Source of the DNA: Methylococcaceae bacterium UBA7658
GTDB taxonomy: Bacteria; Pseudomonadota; Gammaproteobacteria; Methylococcales; Methylomonadaceae
NCBI GenBank assembly: GCA_002483425.1
Contig: DLHW01000005.1
Location: 72,590 to 104,307 of the forward strand
Reading direction: 5' to 3'
Length of the DNA stretch: 31,718 nucleotides
Shown: in pieces, positions 25,741-31,718 of the stretch
Numbering within the stretch: the first letter of the stretch is position 1
How the letters are laid out: each line of letters starts with the position of its first letter
Notes under the pieces: generated by a model
Told to the model about the DNA's origin: nothing
The model's input: only the letters and a program-made list of their open reading frames with translations
Database searches by the model: none
Position numbers and translations under genes: made by a program

Positions 25741-27384
25741 TTAGCCGCTGCTTGATAACAGATCGCGTCCCGGCGCAAGCGTTTTTTCTTCGTGTTCCGC
25801 TTCTATAATAACAAATTCTTGATGTTGTTTAATTTCATGTTTGCCATGTATATCTATGGTTTCAATCAGGATATGTCTGTCCGCGGCGGAGTCGATAAAG
25901 TCATTGATCGTTTCTAAAATATCGTGATCAATAAATTGCACTTTCGACGCGTCAATGGTCACCTTGCTGTTATCCTTGACGAGCAAGATGAATTTTCTAA
26001 GCAAGGCCTTATTGAGAAAAGAAACGTCCTTATTGAGCGTTATGAGATAAGGACTGCCGTTTTTGCTCTTGGTCATCGTCATGGTAATAGCGGCATGGTA
26101 GTTTGCCCGGATCACAAAAAACAAGCCGATAACCATCCCTATGACCATGCCTTTTAGGAGGTCGGTTGCGATAATGGCGGATACGGTGATGACGAAAGGT
26201 AAAAACTGGCTCATGCCTTTCCGGTAATGCTCGACGAAAAGCGCGGGTTTAGCCAATTTGTAACCGGTGAATAACAGGATGGCGGCCAGGCAGGATAATG
26301 GAATATGGTTTAAATACCGGGCAAAGAACAAAATGCTGATAAAAAGACAGACGCCGTGAACGAAACAGGCCACGCTGGTTTTGCCGCCCGCATTGATATT
26401 AGCCGAGCTGCGGACGATGACGGCCGTCATTGGCAAGCCGCCTAACATGCCGCTAATAATGTTGCCTATACCTTGCGCCTTAAGTTCACGGTTCGTCGGG
26501 GTGAGGCGTTTCAGCGGATCGAGTTTATCGGTTGCTTCCAAGCTAAGCAACGTTTCAAGACTGGCGATAATGGCTATGGTGACGGCGGCGATATAGACTT
26601 GCGGGTGTGTTATATAACTGAAATCCGGCAATACCAAGTTGTTGAAAAAATCCACCGGACGACCCGATACAGGCAAGTTGACGAGATGGCTTTGATTAAC
26701 TTGCCACGTAGCCGCTGAGTTTGAAGCCCATTCGTTAAAGCCGACGCCCCATAATACGGTGACTAAAGGTCCCGGAATCAGCTTTAAAAAGGCTTGTTTT
26801 TTAAACCACGGTAACTCCCAAATAATAAGTATCAAAAGTCCGACAGAACTGATAACGATAGCGCCCGGCGTGATGGCTTGAAGTGCGTCGAATAGTTCAA
26901 GAAAGCTCGATTCAGCCGTTTCGGACATATAATCTTCATCGCCTTCGAAACTGGTGTCGAAGCCCGTTGCATGCGGAATTTGTTTTATAATAAGAATCAA
27001 ACCGATCGCTGCTAACATGCCTTTGATCACTGCGGATGGGAAAAAGGAAGCGATAACCCCGGCTTTTAAAAAACCGAAGGCGAGTTGCAGAATGCCCGCT
27101 AAAACGCACGCAAGCAATAAACCTTGAAAATGCCCGATCGATTGTAATGCATTGAAAACTATCACGGTTAAACCGGCGGCGGGTCCGGAAACGCTCAATT
27201 GCGAGCCGCTTACGAATGAGACGATCAACCCGCCGACTAAACCTGCAATGAGTCCGGAAAAAAGGGGCGTTCCGGAGGCTAATGCGATGCCTAGGCAAAG
27301 CGGTAGCGCCACTAAAAATACCACGATTCCGGCGGGTATATCTTCTTTGATGTGGCGGGCATAATAGTCGATTTTGTGTTGCAT
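25741..27384 (-). CDS. SulP/SLC26 family anion transporter, likely bicarbonate
   Basis: 547-aa inner-membrane transporter. The SulP core spans about 15-430: DIPAGIVVFLVALPLCLGIA in TM1, SGSQLSVSGPAAG (59-71), the conserved ASLETLLSLEATDKLDP (274-290), and GGLPMTAVIVRSSANINAGG (315-334). A shortened STAS domain follows at about 440-530 (KVTIDASKVQFIDHDILETI). SulP proteins move sulfate, bicarbonate or dicarboxylates; linkage to dabA and the BicA-like plan favour sodium-dependent bicarbonate uptake, though sequence alone cannot settle the substrate. The ATG at 27384 has a good TTGGAG 5-6 bases upstream and a TATAAT promoter just before it. It leads the same-strand run with the dab genes. Confidence 0.9.
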   Translation of the reverse strand: MQHKIDYYARHIKEDIPAGIVVFLVALPLCLGIALASGTPLFSGLIAGLVGGLIVSFVSGSQLSVSGPAAGLTVIVFNALQSIGHFQGLLLACVLAGILQLAFGFLKAGVIASFFPSAVIKGMLAAIGLILIIKQIPHATGFDTSFEGDEDYMSETAESSFLELFDALQAITPGAIVISSVGLLILIIWELPWFKKQAFLKLIPGPLVTVLWGVGFNEWASNSAATWQVNQSHLVNLPVSGRPVDFFNNLVLPDFSYITHPQVYIAAVTIAIIASLETLLSLEATDKLDPLKRLTPTNRELKAQGIGNIISGMLGGLPMTAVIVRSSANINAGGKTSVACFVHGVCLFISILFFARYLNHIPLSCLAAILLFTGYKLAKPALFVEHYRKGMSQFLPFVITVSAIIATDLLKGMVIGMVIGLFFVIRANYHAAITMTMTKSKNGSPYLITLNKDVSFLNKALLRKFILLVKDNSKVTIDASKVQFIDHDILETINDFIDSAADRHILIETIDIHGKHEIKQHQEFVIIEAEHEEKTLAPGRDLLSSSG

Positions 27385-27414
27385 GGCGGCTCCAAGACTG
27401 ATTCGATGAGTGTC

Positions 27415-27442
27415 ATTATAATAATAGCGATACGAAATTAAA
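27415..27442 (-). promoter_or_regulatory. Predicted sigma-70 promoter of the SulP-dab genes
   Basis: On the minus strand a perfect TATAAT -10 box (27420-27415) sits about 30 bp before the SulP ATG, with TTTAAT (27442-27437) 16 bases upstream as a weak -35. It would give a leader of about 20-25 nt. No dedicated regulator gene is in the window. Confidence 0.45.
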
Positions 27443-27521
27443 GTGCCCTTCGTAAAAAAACCGGGAACTCAATTGGAATGACCGCGAGCCGTTACATTGG
27501 TTCCTAGCAAGCAACTGGCTT

Positions 27522-27548
27522 CCGGTATTGAAGCTATAACCGGTTTTT
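27522..27548 (+). terminator. Terminator-like hairpin in the SulP upstream region
   Basis: On the plus strand CCGGT (27522-27526) and ACCGG (27539-27543) form a short stem with a 12-nt loop, followed at once by TTTTT. It has intrinsic-terminator form, but no plus-strand gene lies before it. It could block antisense transcripts leaving the SulP region or be chance. Confidence 0.3.
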
Positions 27549-27615
27549 AGATTCGCAAACCGCAAAAGGATGATGCCGAATATTAATAGTATGCCGAGGT
27601 TTAAATTTATCAATC

Positions 27616-27647
27616 ATAAAAAACCCCGATTATAGCGACCGGGGTTT
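27616..27647 (-). terminator. Intrinsic terminator of the CsgG-like gene
   Basis: AAACCCCG and CGGGGTTT form a perfect 8-bp stem with an 11-nt loop. On the minus strand it is followed by a T run, 25 bp after the CsgG-like stop. It is the clearest terminator in the window and separates that gene from the SulP-dab genes. Confidence 0.85.
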
Positions 27648-27671
27648 GTGAAGATGACTGTAGTGTTAGTG

Positions 27672-28517
27672 TTAATTAACTTTTAACAAACCGCCGGTTC
27701 CCGAACCGCCTGGAACACTTTGCGCCTTATAATTTCTCAGCGATCTTACCAATTGATTGTAGGCGTCGAAAAATGCCGCCGAAATAGCAACTCCTTCCGG
27801 GGTCCGGCTGAAGGTGCCTAATCCTGCGCCGATAGCGCCGCCCAGCATACTACCCCAGCCGCCATAGCCTAACGCGCCGCCCATCGATGTGTTGTTGACG
27901 GTTGAACTGCCTTGAGCGATCGCAATTTGAACTCTGGAACGCACATCGGTCAATGTTAAAGCGACGTCCGAGGTTCTAGTTTCAAAAGCGGTCGATAACC
28001 CACCGGCAACCGCACCAGCAATTGGGCCTAATGCCGCGCCCGCCAATGCGCCAGCAACGCCGCCGCCGCCACCGCCGGTGGTTTCATTTTGCACGATGAC
28101 TTGGGGATCGAGGAAATAGTCGGTAGCGACTTGCTGGCCTTTTTCTTGATGCGATCCGGACCGGAATTCGCCCGAGTTTCTTTGTTTGTCGAGAATCCGG
28201 TCTAACTGCGCATCCGTCGCTACATTTCCGATAGAGGTTAAGACGAAGCAATTGGATTGTTGAACGGCAAGCCGTATGAGAGGATCCACTGTAGTCACGG
28301 TGCTGGAGCCGCTATAACGTCCATCGCTGACCGCCAAGGTGCCTAAGGGCGTAGAACAATGCTCTAGCGATTTATTGGCGTCTACGCTCGTGCTACCGCC
28401 CGCAGAACCGGTCACTAAATTTTGGCTGCCGCCCGTCGTTACGCCCGGTTGAGCGCAACCGTAAAGCGCTGCCACTAAAGCGGTCAAAACTAATAGTTGG
28501 CCAGAATTTTTTCTCAT
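27672..28517 (-). CDS. CsgG/HfaB-like outer-membrane lipoprotein
   Basis: 281-aa predicted lipoprotein. The signal peptide ends at the lipobox ALYGC (Cys21). The mature part opens with a Gly/Ser/Thr-rich stretch (GVTTGGSQNLVTGSAGGSTS), followed by a CsgG-like alpha/beta region: DPLIRLAVQQSNCFVLTSIG and LDRILDKQRNSGEF (about 75-125), then DYFLDPQVIVQNE. Two Gly/Ala-rich hydrophobic segments lie at about 148-175 and 213-235, and TSDVALTLTDVRSRVQIAIA between them is typical of CsgG relatives. CsgG itself forms the curli secretion channel; no curli subunit genes are here, so the role is open. The ATG at 28517 is chosen over the upstream TTG because GGGGGA sits 5-6 bases before it. Divergent from the Sel1 lipoprotein gene. 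Confidence 0.78.
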   Translation of the reverse strand: MRKNSGQLLVLTALVAALYGCAQPGVTTGGSQNLVTGSAGGSTSVDANKSLEHCSTPLGTLAVSDGRYSGSSTVTTVDPLIRLAVQQSNCFVLTSIGNVATDAQLDRILDKQRNSGEFRSGSHQEKGQQVATDYFLDPQVIVQNETTGGGGGGVAGALAGAALGPIAGAVAGGLSTAFETRTSDVALTLTDVRSRVQIAIAQGSSTVNNTSMGGALGYGGWGSMLGGAIGAGLGTFSRTPEGVAISAAFFDAYNQLVRSLRNYKAQSVPGGSGTGGLLKVN

Positions 28518-28544
28518 AATTTCCCCCAATTTAATTTCCTGTTG

Positions 28545-28573
28545 TTGAATAAACTATTTTTATAACGGACAAT
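28545..28573 (+). promoter_or_regulatory. Possible promoter of the Sel1-repeat gene
   Basis: TTGAAT (28545-28550), a 17-base spacer and GACAAT (28568-28573) lie in the 107-bp divergent gap, about 45 bp before the AAGGAG ribosome-binding site. Each box matches four to five of six consensus bases. This is a weak call made by eye. Confidence 0.3.
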
Positions 28574-28624
28574 ACTATACCTTGATAGCGTAGCAAAATT
28601 CAAAAAATTTAAGGAGATATTAAG

Positions 28625-29227
28625 ATGCAATTGAAGCAATCTCTCAGACAATTGACGGTGATCGTTATTGGTTTATCGGTGTTGTCTTGCGCGGAAAATA
28701 AACCGGTTCCGGCGACAATGACTGTTTGCGACGAACACGGTTGCACTGAACGGCCGAAAAACTATGCTACTTTCGATCCTAGCAATACGCCGGAAGCGGT
28801 TGAAGACGAAAAAATTAAAGCGTTGGAAGCGATGGCGGGTAATGACCCGCGCGCTGCTTACGATCTGGGGTTAAGATTTTTCAGAGGTGACGGGGTTAAG
28901 CAAAACGGCTATCTCGGCGTTAAATGGATGCGTAAAGCCGCCGAAGCTGGTGATTTTGGCGCTCAGAAAGCACTCGGACGCTTGTATCTAACTGGATTAG
29001 GCGAGATGGGTTCTGACCCTGGCGAAGCCGAAAAATGGTTGTCGATTACCGCTAGCAAAGGTGACCGGGAAGCAAGTCAACTCTTGAAAGAAGCCGTCGC
29101 TGCAAGGCAATCCGAACAAGCGGCCTATCAATTCAACGAACAGTGGCGCAAAAATACTTATTACAGTTGGGCGGTCGGCTATCGCTATTACTGGGGCTGG
29201 GGTTCAAGCGGCTGGCGCTTGTACTGA
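28625..29227 (+). CDS. Sel1-repeat lipoprotein
   Basis: 200-aa predicted lipoprotein with lipobox VLSC (Cys22). Residues about 75-155 hold two Sel1-like (TPR-related) repeats: DPRAAYDLGLRFFRGDGV with GVKWMRKAAEAGDFGAQKAL, and GRLYLTGLG with AEKWLSITASKGDREASQLL. Such helical repeats usually bind other proteins. The tail is unusual, rich in Tyr, Trp and Gly (YRYYWGWGSSGWRLY). AAGGAG lies 8 bases before the ATG. It is divergent from the CsgG-like lipoprotein gene with a shared 107-bp gap, so the two may be coregulated and may work together in the outer membrane, which is inference. Confidence 0.83.
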   Translation: MQLKQSLRQLTVIVIGLSVLSCAENKPVPATMTVCDEHGCTERPKNYATFDPSNTPEAVEDEKIKALEAMAGNDPRAAYDLGLRFFRGDGVKQNGYLGVKWMRKAAEAGDFGAQKALGRLYLTGLGEMGSDPGEAEKWLSITASKGDREASQLLKEAVAARQSEQAAYQFNEQWRKNTYYSWAVGYRYYWGWGSSGWRLY

Positions 29228-29238
29228 GTTTGGTTTAA

Positions 29239-29260
29239 AACCCGGATGGGTTATTTGTCT
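29239..29260 (+). terminator. Possible terminator after the Sel1-repeat gene
   Basis: AACCC-GGAT-GGGTT forms a 5-bp stem with a 4-nt loop, followed by ATTTGTCTT, 12 bp after the stop. The stem is short, but placement and a T-rich tail fit. Confidence 0.45.
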
Positions 29261-29274
29261 TGGCTGCTGGGATT

Positions 29275-29318
29275 GCTCACTGACCTATTAAATTGAAGAA
29301 TCATTAAGCTCAGTGAGC
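29275..29318. repeat. Perfect 9-bp inverted repeat spanning a stop codon
   Basis: GCTCACTGA (29275-29283) and TCAGTGAGC (29310-29318) are exact complements with a 26-nt AT-rich loop. The right arm includes the stop codon of the minus-strand DUF4105-like gene. It sits between convergent genes and may act as a bidirectional terminator. Confidence 0.55.
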
Positions 29319-31220
29319 GGGCATTAAATAGGGGTAGCTGCCTTTTCGAATATTAAAGAAAGCCAATTCGGGCAGGCTCGCTAACAGGCCTCTAATACCG
29401 GTTCTTAAGGTAACGCCGCCGTCGAAAGGCCATTTTGTCAACCCGTAGGCAGTTTGCCCTGAGGAGGTTAATAAATTGATTGCGCCAAACAACGGCCTCG
29501 GAAAAACAGCGTCGCCGGTAAAAAATATAAACCATGCGTCGTCCGGATTGAGCTTATACACGCTTGAACTGAAGACATTGGATTCTCTTAGAAAAACTAC
29601 TCCGCCGTTTTCTTCCGCATAAAATCGGGCTAGCCGTTCTTCCCGGTAGCTGGGCAGGCGGCGGGTTTCGGTAACGCGGTAGGTGTTTTTAACCGCAGCA
29701 AACGCTTGAAAAGGGATAAAATTTGAATTTGGATCGACAGTCCCCCCGAGTCGCTGGCCGGATTGGTTCGAAACGGCCTTATCGATAAGTTCTAATAGCG
29801 CCGAGACGCAGTTTTTGGTTACAAGGTTATACGTGTTGCGGTGCCGATCGTTCTCTAATAAATGCTTTTCCGACATTCCAACCTGATGTAGCGCACCGGT
29901 AATTTGTTCAGACGTTAAATCCGTCACGATGTAAGCTACCGCCGGTATACTCAATTTCGGTAAGGCGTGATGATTTCCGGCGCTTAGAAAGCCGGAGCGG
30001 TCACTGATGAGCCATTGCCGGTACCGGTTCGCTGCTTGTTCAAGACTGCTATAGTTTCGTTCAAAGCCGTCGCGGTTCTGCAAGAAACGCGCAATTTTTT
30101 TCTCTAACTGCTCTTTATCCCGGAAACGCCGGTTTTTTATGGTTCCTGAGTACAGGTTCATTTGCTCACTGGAGATGATGTCCTTCTCATCCGTGTTGTC
30201 TTCATCGGACAAGAAAGTCCAGCGGCCTGTTTGAAGCGAGTGCTCCAAAACCACAGTGCGCGCCAGAGTTAATATTAAAGCATAACCCCAGTCCGGCCGG
30301 ACGGAGGTCAGGAGCGATAGCGCAGTATTGTTCAATTGCTGCTGAAGCGAACTCGCCTTTAATATGCCGGAATAAGATATTTTCATATCCGGGGCGTCGA
30401 GATGAAAACAGGCGTTTCCGGCTAACGGTTGATGGTTAATTAATGCGGTTAGCGCTAAGAAGCCGGTCAGTAAGTCTTTGTATTGTTCGGAAAAAGCGTA
30501 GCGGCCGGACGAATTATTCGCCGGATAATTTGTAATAGGCCTAAGTTGTTTTATTTGTTTTTGCAGACTAGCGATTTTTTGGGAGAGAAAAGTCTCACCG
30601 AATCGTTCCCTAGCTCGAGCTACTATTTCCGGCAGGATTTTCCTGCTGGAAGCCGCAGTATTGCAAGAGATTTCCGGCGGCGTTTTCCGGAGTGACTTTG
30701 GGTCTTCGAAAAATAAGCCGGCGCCCAAGAGCGGAAGTGTGTTTTCCGGCGGCGGCAATATACTGTTTGAATTCCCGTCTTTAACACTCAGCATCGCACG
30801 TAACAAAGCGGCATCGTTGCGCGCGTTTCGAATGTCGTTTAAATGCTGTCTTTGTAAGAAATACTGCGTTTTGAAATAGGATTGCAAAATTTCGAGGGTT
30901 TCATCCGAAACCTCAATTTCAGCCACATTCAAACTGCGATTCTGGCGGTAACGGTAATCGGCTTGAAACGCCTCGGCATTGTTTTTGAACAACCTTATAA
31001 AGCCGTTATCGTCTTGGTAATGATAAACGCTATTGCCGAGTTGCACGGCGAAATGCCCGCCGCTGGAGTTGCCTTCGCTGGCTTCAATATAAATAACCTG
31101 GAATTCCGAGGCATCCGCACGAGTGCAACTCGACAGCAATGCGGCCAAAACAAAAATAACACTGTTAACGGCTCGCGTTGTAGCCTTCCTGAATATCATC
31201 CATTTTACCGGCATCGCCAT
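29310..31220 (-). CDS. DUF4105-like lipoprotein with His/Cys (permuted NlpC/P60-type) site
   Basis: 636-aa predicted lipoprotein (LLSSC lipobox, Cys32). The first mature segment EFQVIYIEASEGNSSGGHFA with His56, and a later TYNLVTKNCVSALLELID with Cys471, fit DUF4105-type proteins, in which a His near the start and an Asn-Cys far downstream form a papain-like site in permuted order. Pfam has, as I recall, renamed DUF4105 after a lipoprotein N-acyltransferase; whether this distant member shares that activity is unknown. The middle (about 90-450) is mostly helical. The C-terminus ends in WPFDGGVTLRTGIRG and LPELAFFNIRKG, which look conserved. The start is uncertain: ATGs at 31220, 31214 and 31199 all overlap the upstream lipoprotein gene, suggesting coupled translation. 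Confidence 0.72.
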   Translation of the reverse strand: MAMPVKWMIFRKATTRAVNSVIFVLAALLSSCTRADASEFQVIYIEASEGNSSGGHFAVQLGNSVYHYQDDNGFIRLFKNNAEAFQADYRYRQNRSLNVAEIEVSDETLEILQSYFKTQYFLQRQHLNDIRNARNDAALLRAMLSVKDGNSNSILPPPENTLPLLGAGLFFEDPKSLRKTPPEISCNTAASSRKILPEIVARARERFGETFLSQKIASLQKQIKQLRPITNYPANNSSGRYAFSEQYKDLLTGFLALTALINHQPLAGNACFHLDAPDMKISYSGILKASSLQQQLNNTALSLLTSVRPDWGYALILTLARTVVLEHSLQTGRWTFLSDEDNTDEKDIISSEQMNLYSGTIKNRRFRDKEQLEKKIARFLQNRDGFERNYSSLEQAANRYRQWLISDRSGFLSAGNHHALPKLSIPAVAYIVTDLTSEQITGALHQVGMSEKHLLENDRHRNTYNLVTKNCVSALLELIDKAVSNQSGQRLGGTVDPNSNFIPFQAFAAVKNTYRVTETRRLPSYREERLARFYAEENGGVVFLRESNVFSSSVYKLNPDDAWFIFFTGDAVFPRPLFGAINLLTSSGQTAYGLTKWPFDGGVTLRTGIRGLLASLPELAFFNIRKGSYPYLMPAH

Positions 31221-31632
31221 TGCTCAATGTCTTTAGGTACAGACGGTATAAATCGCCGCTGATTTTTGCTTTTCTCAAGCCTTTGCCGATTCCGCGGTAG
31301 GTTTTTGGATTGGCTTCCCAATCGACGACGCTGTTTTCGGAAGCGACATCGCTAACGCCTTTCATGAAACTTTGTTGATCGATAGGGACAGGGTTGGTGC
31401 GCAGGAAAGTAACGGTAAAGTCTTGGATTCCTTGTTCGTATGTATTCTCTTCCGGTTGTTTGGATTCCGTTCCGCTACTTTCGCTGGACGATTTCGACGA
31501 ATCGGAAACGCTTTCCGAACTTCTGGACAGCGAACCGGCGCTTTCGGAAATTGAACAGCCGTTTATCGTCAGAAGAACAGTCAAGTAAAGCACTGGTAAC
31601 AGCAGTATACTGAGCGGATTAAATTTAATCAT
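31165..31632 (-). CDS. Ser-rich small lipoprotein, partner of the DUF4105-like gene
   Basis: 155-aa predicted lipoprotein with lipobox TINGC (Cys26). A flexible linker at about 27-62 consists largely of Ser, Glu, Lys and Asp, as in lipoproteins that hold a domain away from the membrane. The folded part (about 63-155) starts with YEQGIQDFTVTFLRTN and continues through DWEANPKTYRGIGKGLRKA. I recall similar short lipoproteins paired with DUF4105-like genes but know no function. GGAG lies 5 bases before the ATG at 31632. Its 3' end overlaps the next gene by 35-56 bp depending on the start used there, so the two are made together. Confidence 0.75.
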   Translation of the reverse strand: MIKFNPLSILLLPVLYLTVLLTINGCSISESAGSLSRSSESVSDSSKSSSESSGTESKQPEENTYEQGIQDFTVTFLRTNPVPIDQQSFMKGVSDVASENSVVDWEANPKTYRGIGKGLRKAKISGDLYRLYLKTLSNGDAGKMDDIQEGYNASR

Positions 31633-31718
31633 AATTTCTCCATCAAGGTTTTTTGCATAATTTTTTTCTGCCGGGAGAGGCTGAATAAAACGTAAATGTC
31701 AATTCTATAACTTCATTG

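Noticed and set aside
27416..27613. 65-codon minus-strand open frame upstream of the SulP gene
   Set aside because: No ribosome-binding site or known domain, and it runs across the predicted SulP promoter and the terminator-like hairpin.
27672..28517. A curli (csg) secretion locus
   Set aside because: No CsgA/B subunit or CsgE/F chaperone gene is nearby; only the CsgG-like fold is shared.
31697..31702. TTGACA on the minus strand upstream of the Ser-rich lipoprotein gene as a promoter
   Set aside because: It matches a perfect -35 box, but no -10-like sequence lies 16-18 bases downstream, so I did not annotate a promoter.

Overview
The window looks like a chromosomal segment of a gammaproteobacterium. 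The evidence is the aerobic ubiquinone genes ubiE-ubiJ-ubiB, bacterial glutaredoxin 3, many lipoprotein signal peptides and moderate GC with standard codon use. Several families (long DUF2309/DabA with NuoM-like partners, small Cys-containing lipoproteins, a CsgG-like/Sel1 lipoprotein pair) are ones I associate with aerobic methanotrophs and methylotrophs (Methylococcales). That placement is an inference; no methane- or methanol-oxidation gene is in view.

Layout. 1-4374: a partial glutaredoxin, then a divergent cassette of three amide-bond enzymes: a GNAT/C39-peptidase fusion overlapping a DUF2817 (M14-like) zinc carboxypeptidase gene on the minus strand, facing a RimK-type ATP-grasp ligase with an RLAN-like N-terminal domain on the plus strand. 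One ligase beside two peptidases suggests a peptide or amino-acid tag that is added and trimmed. 4693-11541: unrelated single genes (GT4 glycosyltransferase, two small lipoproteins, mobA, glpK, and a secreted PD40-repeat/DUF11 protein), with an interspersed palindrome at 6581-6641. 11946-15939: DUF971-ubiE-[AT-rich membrane gene]-ubiJ-ubiB, a ubiquinone operon interrupted by a gene of clearly different base composition.

16159-27384 (minus strand) is the main point of interest. It reads, in transcription order, SulP anion transporter, NuoM-like subunit, DabA (1096 aa, complete zinc site), NuoL-like, NuoM-like, NuoM-like. The last five genes are 1-6 bp apart or overlap. This is an enlarged DAB-type inorganic-carbon (CO2 to bicarbonate) uptake locus: the described DAB system has one DabB per DabA, while here there are four antiporter-like subunits. 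Two of the four keep all the Glu/Lys residues of a proton channel. The other two have lost or replaced them, and the NuoL-like subunit also lacks the region of TM12-15.

27672-31632: four predicted lipoprotein genes in a row (CsgG/HfaB-like, Sel1-repeat, DUF4105-like with a His/Cys pair, and a Ser-rich lipoprotein), an envelope-related neighbourhood of unknown purpose. I found no tRNA, rRNA, CRISPR array, transposase, phage gene or dedicated regulator.
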